Source: Lojkania enalia (taxonomy: Eukaryota; Ascomycota; Dothideomycetes; Pleosporales). Taken from it: a stretch of 64,000 nt of DNA. The stretch covers positions 248,001-312,000 of the forward strand of contig ML986621.1 of NCBI GenBank assembly GCA_010094045.1. The letters run 5' to 3'. This document shows, piece after piece, positions 10,492-22,317 of this stretch (position 1 is the first letter of the stretch; each line of letters begins with the position of its first letter). Below the pieces are notes generated by a model, which saw only the letters and a list, made by a program, of their open reading frames with translations, did not search any database and had not been told where the DNA came from. Made by a program: the position numbers and the translations under genes.

Positions 10492-13400
10492 ATGGCTCCC
10501 GGTGCAAAACGAAAGCGAGGTGATCGCACTTACTCACAAGAGAGCAATGAAAACACCAGCAGGCCGTCGCCACATCGACCCCAGAGTCTTGGGCTTGCCC
10601 AGTCGCAACAGCAGCACAACAGCGCCCGGGGTGGTGGTAGACGCGGCAACAGGCCGGGGGTAGGCCGCGGCGGGTCCAGCGCACCTCAAAGCCCTGCTCC
10701 CGTGCAGGCGTCTCCAACAGTCATGTCCCCGCCAGCAGTTGCTCCTCCATCCGTCAGGACTCAACAACCTGCTACTCCCTCAGCGCCTGCACCTCCGGCC
10801 GAACAGCCATCGCCCACTGTGTCCTCAAAAGTCCAGGTGACGAATCAATATGTCACTCAGCAACGAGTCGACGCCTGGGCTGGAATGGGCCGCGCTGCGG
10901 TCGTCGGGGCTGGAACAGCTGCTGAAGCGGAGGGAGATATGCTGACATTGTCAGTGATATTTGAAGAGCTTGTGCAAGCATGTCTGGACCAAACCCTTGG
11001 TCCAGATGCCATTGGTTTAGCCGTGCAAGAAATACTAGCGGCTCCTGCTTTGGACGCACTCGATCCCATATCTCTATTCCTCGAAACCGTGAGCTCGCTA
11101 GCGGAGACCGGCACCGCTCATCCGCCGCTCAGGCCTATGCTGGAGTCTAGTGGCGTTGATACTTCGCGCATGCGTGGTGAGCTCGAGAGCAACCTCCTCA
11201 CGTCGCTCAATCTTGTCCGATCAAGCTTTTCCCGAGTCGCTATTCGAAAAGCCACACACGCTCTATATCGACAGTCAAACTATAATCTCCTACGAGAAGA
11301 GACCGAGGGGTACTCGAAGTTAATCACTGATTACTTTACCACCGTCAACAACCGACCTCCGAATCTCGAAGTTGTGACTGATACTTTTGAAAGGGTGAAG
11401 GCTCTCATCGGCGCGTTCGACCTCGATGTCGGTAGAGTTCTCGATGTCACATTGGACGTATTTGCAAATCTATTGGTCAAGCATAACAAATTCTTCGTCA
11501 AATTCCTGCGCATCAGTTCATGGTGGCCTGAGCAAAAAGTTCCGCATGGCATCGAGTGGGAGGAGAACAAGATTTCAGCCCTACCTCAATGGGCATTGCC
11601 AGAATCAGCAGTCTGGTACTACAGCGACGAAGGAAAGCAACGACAGCTTGCTCTGCGTCAGCAGCGCGATGTTGAGTTTTGGAAGCGTGTCGGTGAATTG
11701 ATCGAGTCTAGTCAGAAAAGGGGCATCAATGATTATTTTGAACTCGGAGCTCGTCGCATCACAAGCGGTTTATCATCTATTGACCGCGTTGCTTTAACGG
11801 ATAACACAGATGCGAATGTTGGGGAGACACCTGATTTCGAAAAGACGCAGAAATGGTCAGAAGAGTGGATGTTCGAGACAGGAACACTTTCGCCGTCCGG
11901 TAATCGAATTGCGGCGCAGCTTCTCGGCTTCAAACTACGATTCTACGCCTCTGACGCTCGGGATGCCCACGATATGCTGCCCGACAATCTGATTCACCTT
12001 GCAGCCTTACTCATCAAGATTGGCTTCATCTCACTTGCTGATCTTTATCCTCACCTATACCCGTTGGATGAGGACATGGCTGCACATAAGGAGAATCTGA
12101 TGAAGATTAAGAAAGAAAAAGAGGATAAGCTCCGTGGAGTATCAACAAATGCTCTTGCAATGGCTGGTGCCCTACCAGATGATACCCTTCCCGTACCTGC
12201 ACCTGTATCACGTCTGCGAGAGCCTGAAGCCAAACCTTCTTCCAAGCCCGAATCCGAACGGGGTACTCCTGACCGAGTCGAGGAAGACAGCAAGGAGAAG
12301 TTGCCTGAACCCGTTGATCAAAAAACCGCTTTACTACGAAGCCTACTCTTAATCGGTGCCATTCCGGAAGCCTTGTTCATCATTAGTCGCTTCCCTTGGC
12401 TACTCGAAGTGTATCCGGACCTCCACGTCTACGTTTTTCGTCTTTTGCATCATTCTTTGATTAAGGTTTATGACGAATCACGGCCTTTCCCGAAGGAAAC
12501 ACAACCGACTGCCACTAAAGGTGGCAAGAATCCGTCAGTACCGCAGACTTCCAACTATCCCCCCCGACGAACTCTTCGCTGGGCTAAATTAGAAGAGAAA
12601 GATGCAGGAGATGGCGTTGACTATCGATTCTATTGGGAAGATTGGATGGACAATGTACCCATATGCCAGAACGTCGATGATGTTTTCAAGCTCCGCGCCA
12701 CCTTACTCGGTCTCATTGGTGTCGAGATTGGCCTTGATGCCCTTCTTTTGACCAAGCTCGCTCGTATCGGCAAAAAGAGCATTGCGGACGACTCATCAAC
12801 AGACAACCGTCTCCGTTGGAAAGAGTTCTGCTCTGAGCTTTTGGCGCCTGCATTATCCTTCTCCGGCCAAAACCCCGGTGTTGTCAATGAAGTGTGGGAT
12901 CTTCTAAAGCAATTTGATACCGCCGACAGGTATTGCATCTATGCAGTTTGGTTTGGTAAATCGATCAGGCGACAACCGGCGCTAAATGCAAAATTCAAAC
13001 AAGCGGAAACGGAGACGAAAGGCTTGTTGGCTCGCATGAGCACGGATAACATGCGCCCGATGGCCAGGGCGTTGGCCAAGGTGGCCTGCTCTTGTCCAGG
13101 AATTGTCTTCGAGCGTGCTCTCCACGCCATTGAGAGCTATCCGAACCTCGTTGATGTCCTCGTTGAATGCAGCCGTTATTTCACCTATCTCGCTTATGAC
13201 TGCCTGACCTGGTCCCTCGTAACTTCTCTCGGTAGGGGGGGCCGGACAGCAGTACAGAGCGATGGCATGTTGACACGCCCTTGGCTCAAAAATGCCGCTA
13301 TCTTCATCGGGAAAGTCTACAAGCGATATAGCTTAATGGATCCAACTCCTATGCTTCAATTCCTCATTTCTCAGTTGCTTCAAGGAAAAACCTACATGTT

Positions 13401-16400
13401 GGCAGTCCTCGAGCAGTTAATCACATCGATGGGTGGAATCGGACCGAATATTGCCCTTACTGAAGCGCAAGTCCTTGGAATCTCCGCCGGGCCCCTCCTT
13501 AAGGCCTTTACACTCGAAACTTACCTTGGCGATCACCGACATGTGTCTAAGAACTCAGCGAAACGCCTTTTAAGGTGCTTGAAAGACGTCGGACTTGCGC
13601 CTCAGTATGTCGTCTTGCTCGCCATGGAGCTCGGGCGATATTTGTATCGTGAAGATTTGGACAACGCCCCCCTAAAGGTCATTGGCAGCAACTTCGATAA
13701 CCTACACTCGAACTTCACGCAGTACTTGGATTTCCTCCGGACTAATCTATCCACTTCGGAATTTGACACAGTTTTTCCTAGCATTGTAGAATTGCTTTCC
13801 GAATACAACATCGATCCGGAGCTTGCTTTCGCTATCTCGCGTGATAGTCTTTCCACACAATTCAGGGCCGCCAGGACGGAAGCTAAGGCGAGCCCTGAAC
13901 CAAGTAAAATTGAATTAGGTGCCAATATATCGAAGTCTGAGTCGCCCGATGAGACTCAATCTAATGGTGACGTTGTTATGGGAGATGCGACAACCGAAGC
14001 GGTCAACGGAGTGATAGTTGCGGTTGAGGGGAACGTCCAGAAGAAAGAAGAGGCCATTTCTTCAATAGACACCAAAATACAGCAGCCCATTTCGACTGAA
14101 GACGTCGAAATGAAGGACTCGCCGAAAGACCCTAGTTCGCCAACCCAGCCCAAGTACCTATCGAATCCAGCAATAGATGCTCTAGCAAGTCGATTGAGGA
14201 CTGTCATACCAAAAACGTATGGCGATCACCCTTTCCTCACATTCTACATTACCTTTTGGCAACTATCCCTTGTAGATCTTTTTGATGCCTCCAGGATGGA
14301 CGGATATGATGTAGCTATTAAGCATTATACGGACCGAGAACATCAACTTGGAACTGCTCGTCAGGATACCACTGCTCGAAAGAAAGTTGCAGCATATCGA
14401 GAAGAGTCATCCAAGCTTCGCCAGGAAGCCAAAGACATGACCACGATGGCAATCAGTACGCGAGACTCACTCAAGAAAGAGATGCACCAATGGTTTGACG
14501 GATTCCCAATGGTTGAGGCCCCGTCCGATGCTCTTCATAACGCAATTCTTCAAGATTGCTTTCTTCCACGCATCAAATTGTCTTCACAGGATGCTCAATT
14601 TGCCGCCGCAATGCTGAAGTTCATGCATTCTGTCGGAGTACCGGGTTTCCGCACCATGAAGTTCTTGGACCAACTTTTTAGACAGAAGTTGTTGTCATCA
14701 ATCATCTTCATGTGTACCTCACGAGAATCTCAAAATTTTGGCCGATTTCTAAATGATGTGCTCAAGGATCTGAAGAATTGGCACGGCAACGAAAAGGCCT
14801 ATCGATCCAAGGGACATGGAGATAAGAAGCGCCTTCCTGGTTTCGCTCGAAACTTCAATCCAGATCGTACACCAGCCACTTTTTTGGAATATGAAGACTT
14901 CCGTCGACTTTTATACAAGTGGCACACGCAAATCTTCCGCGCCTTCGAGATCTGCCTAAAGAGCGATGATTACATGCACATCCGCAACGCCATCAACGTA
15001 CTCAAAGCCATCGCTCCCACCTTCCCTATGGTTGATTCTATGGGCAAGGGCATTCACCAGCTCGTCCAGAATGTATCCCAGAGCGACCCTAGGGAAGATC
15101 TTAAACTTACTGCCTTATCTTTATTTGGTGACATCAAAAAAGGCGAGAAGCATTGGATTACGGCTCAAGCATTCTCTGCGGTATGTAACCTTAGCTTCAA
15201 GTATGTTTTGGTATCACTACTTACCATCAATAGGCACGGGTGCCACCGAACGCCTTCTATGCGACAAGCCGAGTTGCCTCAGAACAACCAGGCACACCAC
15301 AAACCCCTGACGCGAACCCGGCAACGAGGCTCAATGCAAATGCTCCCGAATTCATGCCTAAGGATATCAACACGTACGTCCTCATCCTTCCATAGTTTCC
15401 TAACGCGATCTAATAGAAGCATTAGGAATGGCATTCCAAAAGCGCCCGACAATACAAACACTGAACGGGAAGATGGCGAAGTAAATGACGATAGGAAACA
15501 ATTGATGGACAGTAACGTAGCTACAGCACCTCGGAAAGAGCAAGAGCATAGAAAATCAACCCCTGCACCACTCGAGCGGAAACCTGTCGAGCAATCACAA
15601 CCCATGGACGCAGATTTTAACAATCGCCCGACATCTTCTCCCCAAGTCACCAAGCCTTCTCTTGTATCGACTCGGCCAGAGCCTAGAAGTATCGCATCTC
15701 ATCCACCTCCGCCAACCAGGGTCCAGCATGCTTTGCCAAACAGGCCAGAGTCGCAGCCTCAACAGCCTAGAGGCTGGCCTCCTCCTGAACGATCTGGTGA
15801 GCGTGGTCCGGACTATCCAACGCATAGTCGGAATGACACTCGAGGTGGTGTAAGCCAGGAGTATGGGCGGCTTGATCGACCTAGTGATCCCATGCGGGAC
15901 TCTTTCCAAGACCGACGAGAACAATCGCCAGGCCGCCGCCCACGTGCTAGAAGTCAAGAGCGTACTCTAGGTCCCGTCGACCGTCGCGATCCTGGTTGGA
16001 CGGGTAGAGACTCTAGGGAATACCATGATGACCGGTCTATGCGGCCACCTCCTCGGGATGCACGAGCTCCGCCGCCGCCGAACCGTGGTCCTGCTTGGGG
16101 AGAGCATCCGCGCGAGTCTAGAGATCCAAGGGACCCGAGGGATGTGAGAGACATCCGCGACCGAGACGACCTTCGAGGGCCTCCACCTCCCCCCCCATCA
16201 GATAACCGTGGCCGGTTGCATTCCAATCAACCCGTTCTATCTGATGATCAGGGTCCATATCGACGAGATTTCTCACACAAACCCCAGCAGGGTGGTGAGC
16301 GGAACCACAATTTTTCTCCGCGCATGTCCATAGACAGGCCCCCTCCTAGTGGACCACCAACACCATCTGGAGACAGATCTTTGATGAATCCTGATCGGGC

Positions 16401-17983
16401 TGCATTACTCGAGAGCGGTGATCGAAATAGAGGGAACAGTCTCAGGACAGAGAGGGAAGCTCGCCGTGACCGAGACTCCCGGCCTCAGTCCCCACGTCGA
16501 GGCGATGAGCGACCTCCCGCGCCATATCATGGCCGCAACGACTTGAGTCGTGATGACCGAAATGCCGAACGTGCTTTGCACGATAGAACCCCGCCACATC
16601 CGTACCCAGCAAATCGAGACCGGCGAGAAGAGCCGACTGGCATCGCTCCTACCGGACCTCGCGGGCCGCGAATTGACACTCCAATCTCCACACGAGCCTC
16701 GCGAGACATGTTCCAGCCTTCTCATACATCCCGAGCACCAGCATATCAGACGCAAGACCCGAATTATGGTAGGCTCAACCCCCCTACTGAGTCGTCAATC
16801 CCCTCTGGACCTCGAGGTAAGATTCCGAGTATTCTCCACACTAATAACATCAATCTCTAACAACTTTAAAGGACATTCAGACCGACGTGACGTGCCAGCC
16901 CTTCTACCTCCATCTGCTGCGCCAAACGCAGCGACGCAGCCAGATAGACCTGGTGTACATCCTAGTCGGCTGGGTCAGATCAACGCTCCTCTTCAAACCA
17001 ATGTGCCTAGCGCTCCAAGTGGTCCCCGGAACAATATCCGAACTCCTCAAGGGCCTGCAGCATCTCCCACCACCCGCGGTCCTCCGACGGGACCAGCATC
17101 TGTTACAGAACGTAATGCGAGGAATCAAGACTGGAGTATCGCGCGCACCCTCAATAGCGTATTGACCCAGAATGCTCCGGTTGCTCCAGGCGGTAGTGGT
17201 GGAGACCGCAACGCCCAAACACCTGGTCATACAATCCGTGGACGAGGAGCTAATCGTGCCAGCGGTCCCATTGAACCGTCTATGATGCCTAGCTCTACTG
17301 CCTCTCGGTCGTATCCAAGCACTCCAAATCCCCTTCGGCCCGAAGAGCACCATGCAAGGGATAGAGCTGAACATACCGCTGGACGACTTGAAAACTACAC
17401 TCCAGATGAGGGTAGGCTGGACTCTCGTGGTCATACTAGGCGTTCTGAGCGATCTGGTCGACACCGTAGTCGCTCTACAGATCGCAGTGACCGGCGGCCC
17501 GATGACCGAGTCTCACGAAATGGACCTGAAGATAGAGGTGGTCGCAGCGACGAACTGGAAAAAGCCAGTGACCGTGAGCGTGGATCCGGTCGGGAGAAGC
17601 GAGGCGGTGAGCGGGATAGTGGCCGACGTGATAGGGATAGAGATGGAGATCGTTCAATCCGTGATGGACGGGATAGACGTGAACGTGGTGGACGTGACGA
17701 AGGCAGGAACGACGCTCGAAACGAGGGCAGGAGCTCTGCTAGAGGCGAAGACCTGGGCTCAAGAAGACCACCCCTAGCCTCTGGAGAACCTCCTATATGG
17801 CAAAGTGATGGACGAAATGAATCCAGGAGCGGTGACATTCGCGGTAGGGGCGGTGGTGAGAGGCGTGACGATCGCGACAGACGCAACACACGAGATGATG
17901 GCCGCGATGGGCGCAAGCGAGGACGTGGCCCGGAAGAGCTGCCACATGGCGACAACAAGCGTCCTCGACGATCCATGCAGTAG
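10492..17983 (+). CDS. THO2: THO complex subunit 2 (mRNA biogenesis/export)
   Basis: Four exons: 10492-15180, 15234-15373, 15417-16816 and 16872-17983. The introns are 53, 43 and 55 bp and all keep phase, giving about 2,446 aa. Splicing matters: the third intron carries an in-frame stop at 16860, and the second exon is read in a different frame from its flanks. THO2 is the large scaffold of the THO/TREX complex that couples transcription to mRNP packaging and nuclear export. The N-terminus is a basic KRKRGDR patch with a Gly/Arg-rich stretch. A long helical body follows. The conserved THO2 C-terminal domain spans about residues 1,230-1,560, including HPFLTFYITFWQLSLVDLF. Beyond that lie nearly 900 residues of disordered, Arg/Asp/Pro/Ser-rich sequence with many RD and RDRD repeats. 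That tail is typical of fungal THO2 and probably binds RNA. The length agrees with other filamentous ascomycetes. Confidence 0.93.
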
Positions 17984-20040
17984 TCGAGTTCTGCTCGAAT
18001 AGACTCAAATATCAGGTCAAAGCTATTGACGAAGCAGCAGAGGACATAGCGACTACTCGACTCTTATAGAATTTTTCATTACACAATCCCAACATCCCAT
18101 TCATGGCGTCCTACATTCTACGGAACTTATTTTATAATCTCTTCAGGAGACTCTTGTATTGTAGCCAGCCATGGACGGAGGCTCACTTGCATTTTTCGGC
18201 GTTTTTGCTTGCATGTATCCTCAGGCGTGGAGGAATCTGGAATATGGTATTACATCTGAGATACCCTCTGTATATGCCAGCGACTAGGGCATTTGTCGGA
18301 GTTCTTCGGAGTTTCATGGGTGCAAATATGCATGGATGGGACGGTAGTGTGATTGCGATGGGATGCACCTAGGATAGCTAGGTTTGCAAAATGTAAAGTA
18401 TATCAACAAAATTTGGAGAGATTGATAGCAATGGCCTCTTTTATGATGGAAAGATCCTCATCAGAAGAATTATGGTGAAGGTATTGTTTAGCACGGCTTT
18501 TGGTGTTACAGAAGCTTTCCCTCATTTAGAAATATCTGTGAGCTTCGTGAGACTCTATTGGTTTGCATCTTGTCCAATCATCGTGCAAGATGTTTAATAT
18601 AGTGTCCTAGATGTCGAGATAATCAAACTCTTTCCCTTCTTTTCTTCCACAAGATATCGTGTCTCCTTTCAACCCCACAATAATTGCAATTATTTCCTAC
18701 CGACGCAAAGGACGCAGTCCTGACAATGTTTTGCTTTCCCCCTCACATCGCAGGTCCCGCAAGAATAACACAGCGTGGCAGAAGAGACGGCCTAATTCTC
18801 GCAATAAAATACACATGACCGAAGCCAGGAAGAATAAGTCCTGTTTCTGCCGCACTGCTTTGGGCAAATAGGTATGTGAATGGAACCACCATGGAATCCG
18901 CGCCATCTTGTCATACGGAAATTTATATTTCAAGTAGTTTTAGTTCGTTACGACCATGTGCAGGCTGCGCAAATGAGAGATATAGAAAACTGCGATGGTT
19001 TATATGCCTTGTTTATACTCCGCCGACTTATATTATTTATGGATTCCCAATTAGGGACGGAAATATCTCAAGTCACTAGGCCACTGTATCTACTCATAAT
19101 GAATTCAATGCTTGGCCAATTGCATGTTCACAATCTACGAGGCTTACCGAAGAACTTCTTGATCATAACTCCTGTAATGTCTCTGTATCATTGCTACAAA
19201 GATGGGAATATGAAAACCAGTCGGAAAATGGTTCAAGTTCTTGTACGCTGCAAGGATGCTAACAAAATACCGAGACGGTGTCACTTGGCTACTCTACAAA
19301 TCCGATTTTCGAGCCTGAAACGCACGACACTCCGGATCTAACAGTGGATAGACATAATAAAGGGAATCATCAAGACCAGCTACTCCAAAATAAAGGAAAA
19401 CCAAGTTTCCCTACCCGCGTAAGAAGATTCAGATCTACGGAAAGCCAGATGCTCTGCGCGCTCTGCGAGTTCATGGATCTCTCTAATATCGACGACGTGG
19501 ATATTTTTCCAGTGGCTCGGGCAGCAAGAGGAATAATGGATTCAAGGCTGGATGGTGGGCCCGTTCGGAAAGCTCCGATGTTGGAGATGGCATGTCACAT
19601 TCGCAACGGCTTCTACTACTCTCGAGCCACGAAAACTGAGGTAGCATTTCCGAAAGCATACCATCAAGGGAATAACCTCAAGCGTATCAGAACATTTCTT
19701 CATCAAAATATTTTTGGTTTCGTTATGAATGCAGAGACGGCCCACATCATTATTCTATCATTCCCCAATGCTGTATGTGCGAGCATATAAGGTGTCATCC
19801 CTACTCAGTCGGACATTTTGTATAGATTAATATATATCTAGAGAGTATAATTGTGAATTGTTTCATAAAAGACCATACTTGTCTATGTTGGTCAGAGTGG
19901 GAATGCCATACACGTCACACAGCAACGAGACCATCAGAACAACACTATACAGGCGCCAACCGGCGCATTTACCTCCACGGTGAATCCAAATCAATCGTAA
20001 ATGAAGAAGGGTCTAGCGACATTATCATATTCTCACAAAT
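17984..20040. other. Gene-poor convergent region downstream of THO2
   Basis: About 2 kb between the 3' ends of THO2 and the wax-synthase gene, AT-richer than the coding DNA around it. Two overlapping open stretches exist on the plus strand (18880-19341 and 19278-19790). They show no recognisable domain and no clear splice link, and I list only the longer one separately at low confidence. No RNA gene or repeat was recognised. Confidence 0.5.
19278..19790 (+). CDS. Doubtful 170-codon open frame, no known family
   Basis: An uninterrupted frame of 170 codons in an otherwise AT-rich spacer. The product has no motif that I recognise. The middle part (VRRFRSTESQMLCALCEFM and onwards) looks mildly protein-like, with mixed hydrophobic and charged residues, while the ends do not. 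It could be a chance frame, an orphan gene or a relic. It has no obvious start context or partner exon. Confidence 0.2.
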   Translation: MSLGYSTNPIFEPETHDTPDLTVDRHNKGNHQDQLLQNKGKPSFPTRVRRFRSTESQMLCALCEFMDLSNIDDVDIFPVARAARGIMDSRLDGGPVRKAPMLEMACHIRNGFYYSRATKTEVAFPKAYHQGNNLKRIRTFLHQNIFGFVMNAETAHIIILSFPNAVCASI

Positions 20041-21735
20041 TTAAAAAGCGATGCCACTAGTCCACCACTCATTCCCATTAACCCACCTTACCCATTCCCC
20101 ACTCCAGCACCAAAATTTATCTCCTTCAACACCAAATCCCAATCCCCTAAGCACAGAAAATGGAATAGGCTCGTATAACCATATCCCTCCCTTTGCAAAG
20201 TCGTCACATATCAGGTGCGCGGTATTGTAAAACCAGATATGAACGTACACAAATGTAAAAGCTCGCATCAGCAATTTCGGAATACTATTAAGCGTTCCAG
20301 TTTTCCTCACGGCTTGCATAGTAAGCCCTTCGATGAATATGCCAAGAGCTTGGAGAAGAAAGAAGCGTATAGGTCCGAGAATAGGACGAGTGTTCCCAGG
20401 TTGTGTATAGCTTCCGCAAGCGTGTAGAGTACCAGACAGAGTAAATGCTATTATCAGTTGCAATGATTTTGCTACTGGCGTCCTCGAATCCATCTTGGAC
20501 AATTCGATGATCTTTCGACTGGGCTCTGTGAATGCGAATTGGAAAGTTTGGTGCCACCACCCAGACCACCATCCTGCAATTCCGCGATCCAAGACCACAA
20601 CATAGGATCCCCAATCTTCGGGGTACATCCAAGCTTCTGCCCTAGTGCCAATAATACTCGGACCAAGAACGCCGGAAAAGAAGAGCGGAGCGAGCGCAAA
20701 ACTTGCTTGCAGGGAATATTTTATCGCAAATTGCGAGACGGTGAGACGATACATATGTACGAGTTTTGGACTCTGATGCAGGAAAGAAGGGAAATGCGGT
20801 GGTGGTGGTCGATCTACGAAGCCCCAGAAATACGGATCGTGATTCATGATAGTTTTTATCACGTCCAGACAAATATATGCCTTCAGCAGAGTATTGAAAC
20901 TTGCAATTAAGAGTTCCTTCCGCATGGTATAAATATGTGTCTGACCTGGCCTTCTACGAAATGAATGTTTAGGCGGATTGTGAGAATTGCGGTGGAGTTG
21001 CTCTTGAATATGCTTTGGTGGTGGGGGCAGGGTTGGGATCCGCCAGTTCCAATTCATTCCTTTAAAATTGAAGAACATATCCGCTACCCAGTCAAGGCGT
21101 TCGATGAAGGGTGTTAGTGGGTAAGGTTGCCACGCATATTCGCCATGCCGCTTGCTGAGCCAGAGACGCTCTTTCGGTCTGAGAGGACTGTTCGATACAA
21201 CTCCAATCAGCGGTTTCTCCAGCTCATATGGGGAGCTAGAAACCCCAGAGATCTCTTCGAATTGTGCTTCATTCTCCTCTTCGGACCGTCGAAATACCCC
21301 TTCAGTTCTCTGGATGCGCTGGAAATCGGCCTGAGAATCATTTACAATTAGGATGGTCAGAACCCATATTACACTCCAAGCCGAAATTAGGCCCAATCCA
21401 AAGGCTGGAGCCATATTCTTCGCTCGAGTATATTTGACGCAATATGCTGCGAATCCTGCTATCCAAGCGAAGGCCAGAGAACGTGCGCTACGGACCCATG
21501 ACCGGTCTTGGTGGGGTATCAGAAGGTAAAGGACAACACCGAGAGTGCCAAACGCCCCCTGGGGATATAAGAAGGGCTCAAAGTCTCCAGATGCAATTGC
21601 TTTATCATACTGAGCCCAATAATGCTGCAAAACATCGTGATGAGTGTGTGGCCAAGAACCCATAGGCGTCATTTCAACAGAAAAGACGGAGTAGGAAAGA
21701 CTCAAATAAGCGTAAGAGAGGGAAGTTTGAAACAA
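20041..21735 (-). CDS. Wax synthase domain protein (MBOAT-like O-acyltransferase)
   Basis: A single minus-strand exon of 564 codons. An internal Met at residue 22 (MTPMGSW) is an alternative start. The protein has several hydrophobic segments: early ones around residues 65-145, and a dense group after about residue 265. It carries the blocks typical of fungal wax-synthase-domain proteins: FNFKGMNWNWRIP, a Trp-rich WWSGWWHQTFQFAF region, and a conserved membrane histidine in SGTLHACGSYT. Members transfer acyl groups to alcohols in the ER membrane. Many fungal homologues lie in secondary-metabolite clusters, but no synthase or tailoring gene is nearby here, so a general lipid role is as likely. 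The acceptor cannot be inferred. Confidence 0.85.
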   Translation of the reverse strand: MFQTSLSYAYLSLSYSVFSVEMTPMGSWPHTHHDVLQHYWAQYDKAIASGDFEPFLYPQGAFGTLGVVLYLLIPHQDRSWVRSARSLAFAWIAGFAAYCVKYTRAKNMAPAFGLGLISAWSVIWVLTILIVNDSQADFQRIQRTEGVFRRSEEENEAQFEEISGVSSSPYELEKPLIGVVSNSPLRPKERLWLSKRHGEYAWQPYPLTPFIERLDWVADMFFNFKGMNWNWRIPTLPPPPKHIQEQLHRNSHNPPKHSFRRRPGQTHIYTMRKELLIASFNTLLKAYICLDVIKTIMNHDPYFWGFVDRPPPPHFPSFLHQSPKLVHMYRLTVSQFAIKYSLQASFALAPLFFSGVLGPSIIGTRAEAWMYPEDWGSYVVVLDRGIAGWWSGWWHQTFQFAFTEPSRKIIELSKMDSRTPVAKSLQLIIAFTLSGTLHACGSYTQPGNTRPILGPIRFFLLQALGIFIEGLTMQAVRKTGTLNSIPKLLMRAFTFVYVHIWFYNTAHLICDDFAKGGIWLYEPIPFSVLRGLGFGVEGDKFWCWSGEWVRWVNGNEWWTSGIAF

Positions 21736-21845
21736 TTAAGGAAATCCATATATAGGGTATGAGAAGCAGTAATCGTGGCGTATCTTGGTCACGCTGTATA
21801 TGTTTGATTCCAACCAAGAACCGGGCCCGTATTGATAAAAGTCCC

Positions 21846-21948
21846 AAAAAAAAAAAAAAANNNNNNNNNNNNNNNNNNNNNNNNNNNNNNNNNNNNNNNN
21901 NNNNNNNNNNNNNNNNNNNNNNNNNAAAAAAAAAAAAAAAAAAAAAAA
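21846..21948 (+). repeat. Poly(A) tract containing an assembly gap
   Basis: Fifteen A residues (21846-21860), 65 N (21861-21925) and a further 23 A (21926-21948). The gap sits wholly inside a homopolymer, so the assembler or sequencer probably failed in the A run. The true length and content are unknown. Confidence 0.95.
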
Positions 21949-22250
21949 CTGGCTAGTAGTACACATTCACGACTTTGCAATGGGACTAGACCGGACTGAA
22001 ACCACTTGCCACCCCGGAAAAACCCCCTTGTTGATCTGTTCTGAGAAGTTTAGCGTTATACATACCCACCCACCTCCTTTATGTAGCGCGGGGTTTACAA
22101 CAATAGCCTGTCCGTGATGAAGTATCCTACCTAAAGAATGATACAACATTTCCCACGCCCCCAATCGCAGTCCGTCCGCAAAGCCAATACGAGCAAACGC
22201 CCTTCCCAAAATGCCGACCCGATAATGCGCCAAACCATGGCACACACACG

Positions 22251-22272
22251 AAAAAAAAAAAAAAAAAAAAAA
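22251..22272 (+). repeat. Poly(A)22 tract
   Basis: Twenty-two consecutive A residues starting about 45 nt beyond the INO80 stop codon, in its 3' flank (a T run when read in the gene's direction). Confidence 0.9.
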
Positions 22273-22317
22273 GGTAAAAGCGAAATTGAGGTATGTAGTG
22301 TTACAAGGCTTTATTTT

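Larger units (their letters stand above)
21736..22317. other. Spacer with poly(A) tracts and assembly gap
   Basis: Between two minus-strand genes, so it holds the 3' UTR of INO80 and the promoter of the wax-synthase gene. It contains an A tract interrupted by Ns (21846-21948) and a second A tract of 22 nt (22251-22272). Reading frames here are short or run through the Ns and are not credible. Confidence 0.6.

Noticed and set aside
16404..17976. Long minus-strand open frames (16405-16755, 16904-17464, 17431-17976)
   Set aside because: They are antisense to the Arg/Asp-rich THO2 tail, whose codon bias leaves the opposite strand open.
18880..19341. 153-codon plus-strand frame downstream of THO2
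   Set aside because: The composition is not protein-like. It overlaps the other doubtful frame in a different phase, and no splice link joins them.
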